Shown here one piece after another: positions 62,553-64,000 of a DNA stretch of 64,000 nt (positions are counted from its first letter, which is position 1; the number at the start of each line of letters is the position of its first letter). The DNA comes from DASQUK01 sp963813485. Its GTDB lineage: Bacteria > Actinomycetota > Acidimicrobiia > Acidimicrobiales > VFJN01. Position numbers and translations under genes: made by a program. Location: NCBI GenBank assembly GCA_963813485.1, contig CAWEZE010000021.1, positions 94,660-158,659 of the forward strand, given 5' to 3'. The notes beneath the pieces were generated by a model. That model had not been told where the DNA came from, searched no databases, and saw only the letters and a list, made by a program, of their open reading frames with translations.

Positions 62553-63711
62553 ATGGTTCGCCGCCGACCTCGTCCAGCCGTCGTGCTCGCCGCCCTGGCG
62601 CTCGTGGCCCTCCTGTCGGGCGCCTGCCGGCCAATCCCTGCGGGTGGCGGCGGCGCGGGCCACGGCCGGGGGCCCAAGGTCACCATCAACCAGATCCAGG
62701 TCCTGGCGTCGCACAACAGCTATCACGTCGAGCCCGAACCGGCGCTCCTGACGGCGCTGCGTTCCGCACTCGGGGCCGCGGCCGACGGGTTCGAGTACAC
62801 GCACCGGCCCCTGGCCGACGAGCTCGACGCCGGCGTGCGCCAGGTGGAGCTCGACGTGTTCGTCGACGATCCCGCCGGTGGCCGCTACGCGCACCCCAAG
62901 TTGGTGCCGCTGCTCGGCCTCGATCCCGTCGACCCCGCACTCGCCGGTCCGGGCCTCAAGGTCCTCCACGTCCAGGAGGTCGACTACCGCTCGACCTGCC
63001 CGACCTTCGTCGACTGCCTGGGAGACATCCGAGACTGGTCCCGGGACCATCGCGGCCACCTGCCGATCACGATCCAGGTCGAGGCCAAGGACGACGTCAT
63101 CCCCGACCCCGCCGGGCTCGGATTCGTCCAGCCGTTGCCCTGGACCGCCCCGGACTTCTCGGGCCTCGAGGCCGCGATCCACTCGGTCTTCGGTGACGAC
63201 GAGATCATCAGCCCGGAGGACGTCAAGGGCCGGTCCCGCAGCCTGGCCCAGGCCGTGCGCAAGGGCCGCTGGCCGACCCTGGACGAGGCCCGTGGCCAGG
63301 TCATGTTCGTCCTCGACGACAAGGGCGCCAAGCGCGACGCCTACCGTGCCCAGGTCCCCGACGTCGACGACCGGCTCATCTTCGTCGACGTGCCCCCGAG
63401 CGATCCCGACGCGGCGGTGATGGTCGTCAACGACCCCATCGGCGACGGTGCCCGGATCCGCGACCTGGTCGCCCAGGGCTTCATCGTCCGCACCCGGGCC
63501 GACGCCGACACCGTGGAGGCCCGCAGCGGCGACACCACCAGGCGGGACGCCGCGCTTCGCCAGCGGCGCCCAGTACGTGTCGACCGACTACGTCTTCCCC
63601 GACGACCACTTCGGCACCGGCTACGTGGTCGACCTGCCGGGGACCGGTGCCGCCCGCTGCAATCCCGTGAACGCCCCGAAGCGCTGCCTGAAGGCCGACC
63701 TCAGCGGCTGA
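62553..63711 (+). CDS. Phosphoinositide-specific phospholipase C-like lipoprotein (PI-PLC-C1 type), frame broken near 63555
   Basis: ATG 62553. A lipoprotein signal (VVLAALALVALLSGAC, Cys25) is followed by INQIQVLASHNSYHVEP near 44-60, whose His is the presumed first catalytic residue of this family. Then come GFEYTHRPLADELDAGVRQV and ELDVFVDDPAGGRYAHPKL, with the second His and metal-binding acidic residues. At about 63555 one extra base breaks the frame (RRDAA then FASGAQYVSTDYVFPDDHFG). The second frame runs to the TGA at 63711. The span is 3 x 386 + 1. The mature protein would be membrane-anchored outside and act on phosphatidylinositol or a similar head group. Homologues are common in soil actinomycetes. 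Confidence 0.75.
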
Positions 63712-63803
63712 CGGGCGGCCGACGCCCGTGCGTTCGCGGCGTTGCATCCGGGACATCCCCGATGGGCTGTGTCACACCTGGCCCGTACTGTTCGTCAAAA
63801 CCA

Positions 63804-63846
63804 GGACCAGGGGGGTAGGAGCGCGGCGGCACCTACCCCCCGGTCC
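63804..63846 (-). terminator. Strong intrinsic terminator of the LuxR-type gene
   Basis: GGACC-A-GGGGGG-TAGG (63804-63819) pairs with CCTA-CCCCCC-GGTCC (63832-63846), 15 pairs with one bulged A and a 12-base loop. Read on the minus strand the stem is followed by TGG and four T, a good intrinsic terminator. It may also stop read-through from the convergent phospholipase gene. Confidence 0.7.
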
Positions 63847-63863
63847 GTCCATTGGGGAACGGC

Positions 63864-64000
63864 TCACACCAGACGGCGGTCGGTGGCCCAGCGGGTGAGC
63901 TCGTGGCGGCTCGACAGCTGGAGCTTGCGCAGCACCGACGACACGTGGGTCTCGATCGTCTTGATCGACACCTGCAGCCGGCGGGCGATCTCCTTGTACG
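63864..64000 (-). CDS. LuxR-type response regulator, C-terminal end (runs off the right edge)
   Basis: The last 45 codons are visible: YKEIARRLQVSIKTIETHVS, then SVLRKLQLSSRHELTRWATD and a short tail ending at TGA 63864. This is the GerE/LuxR helix-turn-helix, including the recognition helix with TIETHVSSVLRKL. Such domains usually sit behind a receiver domain, which would lie beyond the window. Terminated by the hairpin at 63804-63846. Confidence 0.9.
   Translation of the reverse strand, partial: YKEIARRLQVSIKTIETHVSSVLRKLQLSSRHELTRWATDRRLV

Noticed and set aside
1..64000. tRNA genes, CRISPR arrays, insertion sequences, integrases or prophage genes
   Set aside because: No tRNA T-loop in a cloverleaf context, no regularly spaced repeats and no transposase-, integrase- or phage-like protein were found; this reading is by eye.

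Overview
The window is about 64 kb of GC-rich, gene-dense chromosome. The codon use (strong G/C at third positions), frequent GTG starts, TANNNT-type -10 boxes, a Ku/LigD end-joining pair, FkbM-rich glycan loci and a large cobalamin-dependent MetH point to an actinomycete (Actinomycetota). Acidimicrobiia is my best guess but rests on overall feel, not on a marker gene. I see no tRNA, rRNA, CRISPR, insertion sequence, integrase or phage gene.

Left part (1 to about 38 kb): a cell-surface glycan locus plus secreted proteins. It holds two polysaccharide pyruvyl transferase-family proteins, six glycosyltransferases of GT2/GT4 type, six SAM-dependent methyltransferases (two FkbM), a Wzm/Wzt-type ABC exporter, two UPF0104 flippase-like proteins, three large polytopic membrane proteins of GT-C character and a MATE/Wzx-like flippase. 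Together these look able to build, decorate (O-methyl, possibly pyruvyl) and move a surface polysaccharide or glycolipid. Embedded are four secreted proteins: a sorbosone-dehydrogenase/PKD/lectin-like propeller protein, a lysozyme-like protein with seven short propeller repeats, a small secreted 'IVIDIVGFF' protein and a seven-bladed FG-GAP protein. A rhodanese-ThiF/MoeB fusion sits at 35-36 kb.

Middle part (about 38 to 53.5 kb): housekeeping and metabolic genes. They include a sirtuin, a GH84 beta-N-acetylglucosaminidase lipoprotein, an ABC exporter of the polyketide-antibiotic type, leucyl aminopeptidase, cob(I)alamin adenosyltransferase, a D-2-hydroxyacid dehydrogenase, a DUF72 protein, a Dabb protein and methionine synthase MetH.

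Right part (53.5 kb to the end): a long minus-strand run. Reading in the direction of transcription it is a complete oligopeptide/dipeptide ABC importer (binding protein, two permeases, two ATPases), a TetR regulator, Ku, LigD polymerase domain and YjbQ. Beyond it are a phospholipase C-like lipoprotein on the plus strand and the 3' end of a LuxR-type regulator gene.

Five otherwise convincing genes (3236-4802, 8354-10445, 42657-44316, 55969-56602, 62553-63711) are each broken by what looks like exactly one extra base. The uniform direction suggests residual insertion errors in the assembly rather than five independent pseudogenes. Protein starts were chosen from frame, ribosome-binding sites and signal peptides and can be off by a few codons; stops are firm.
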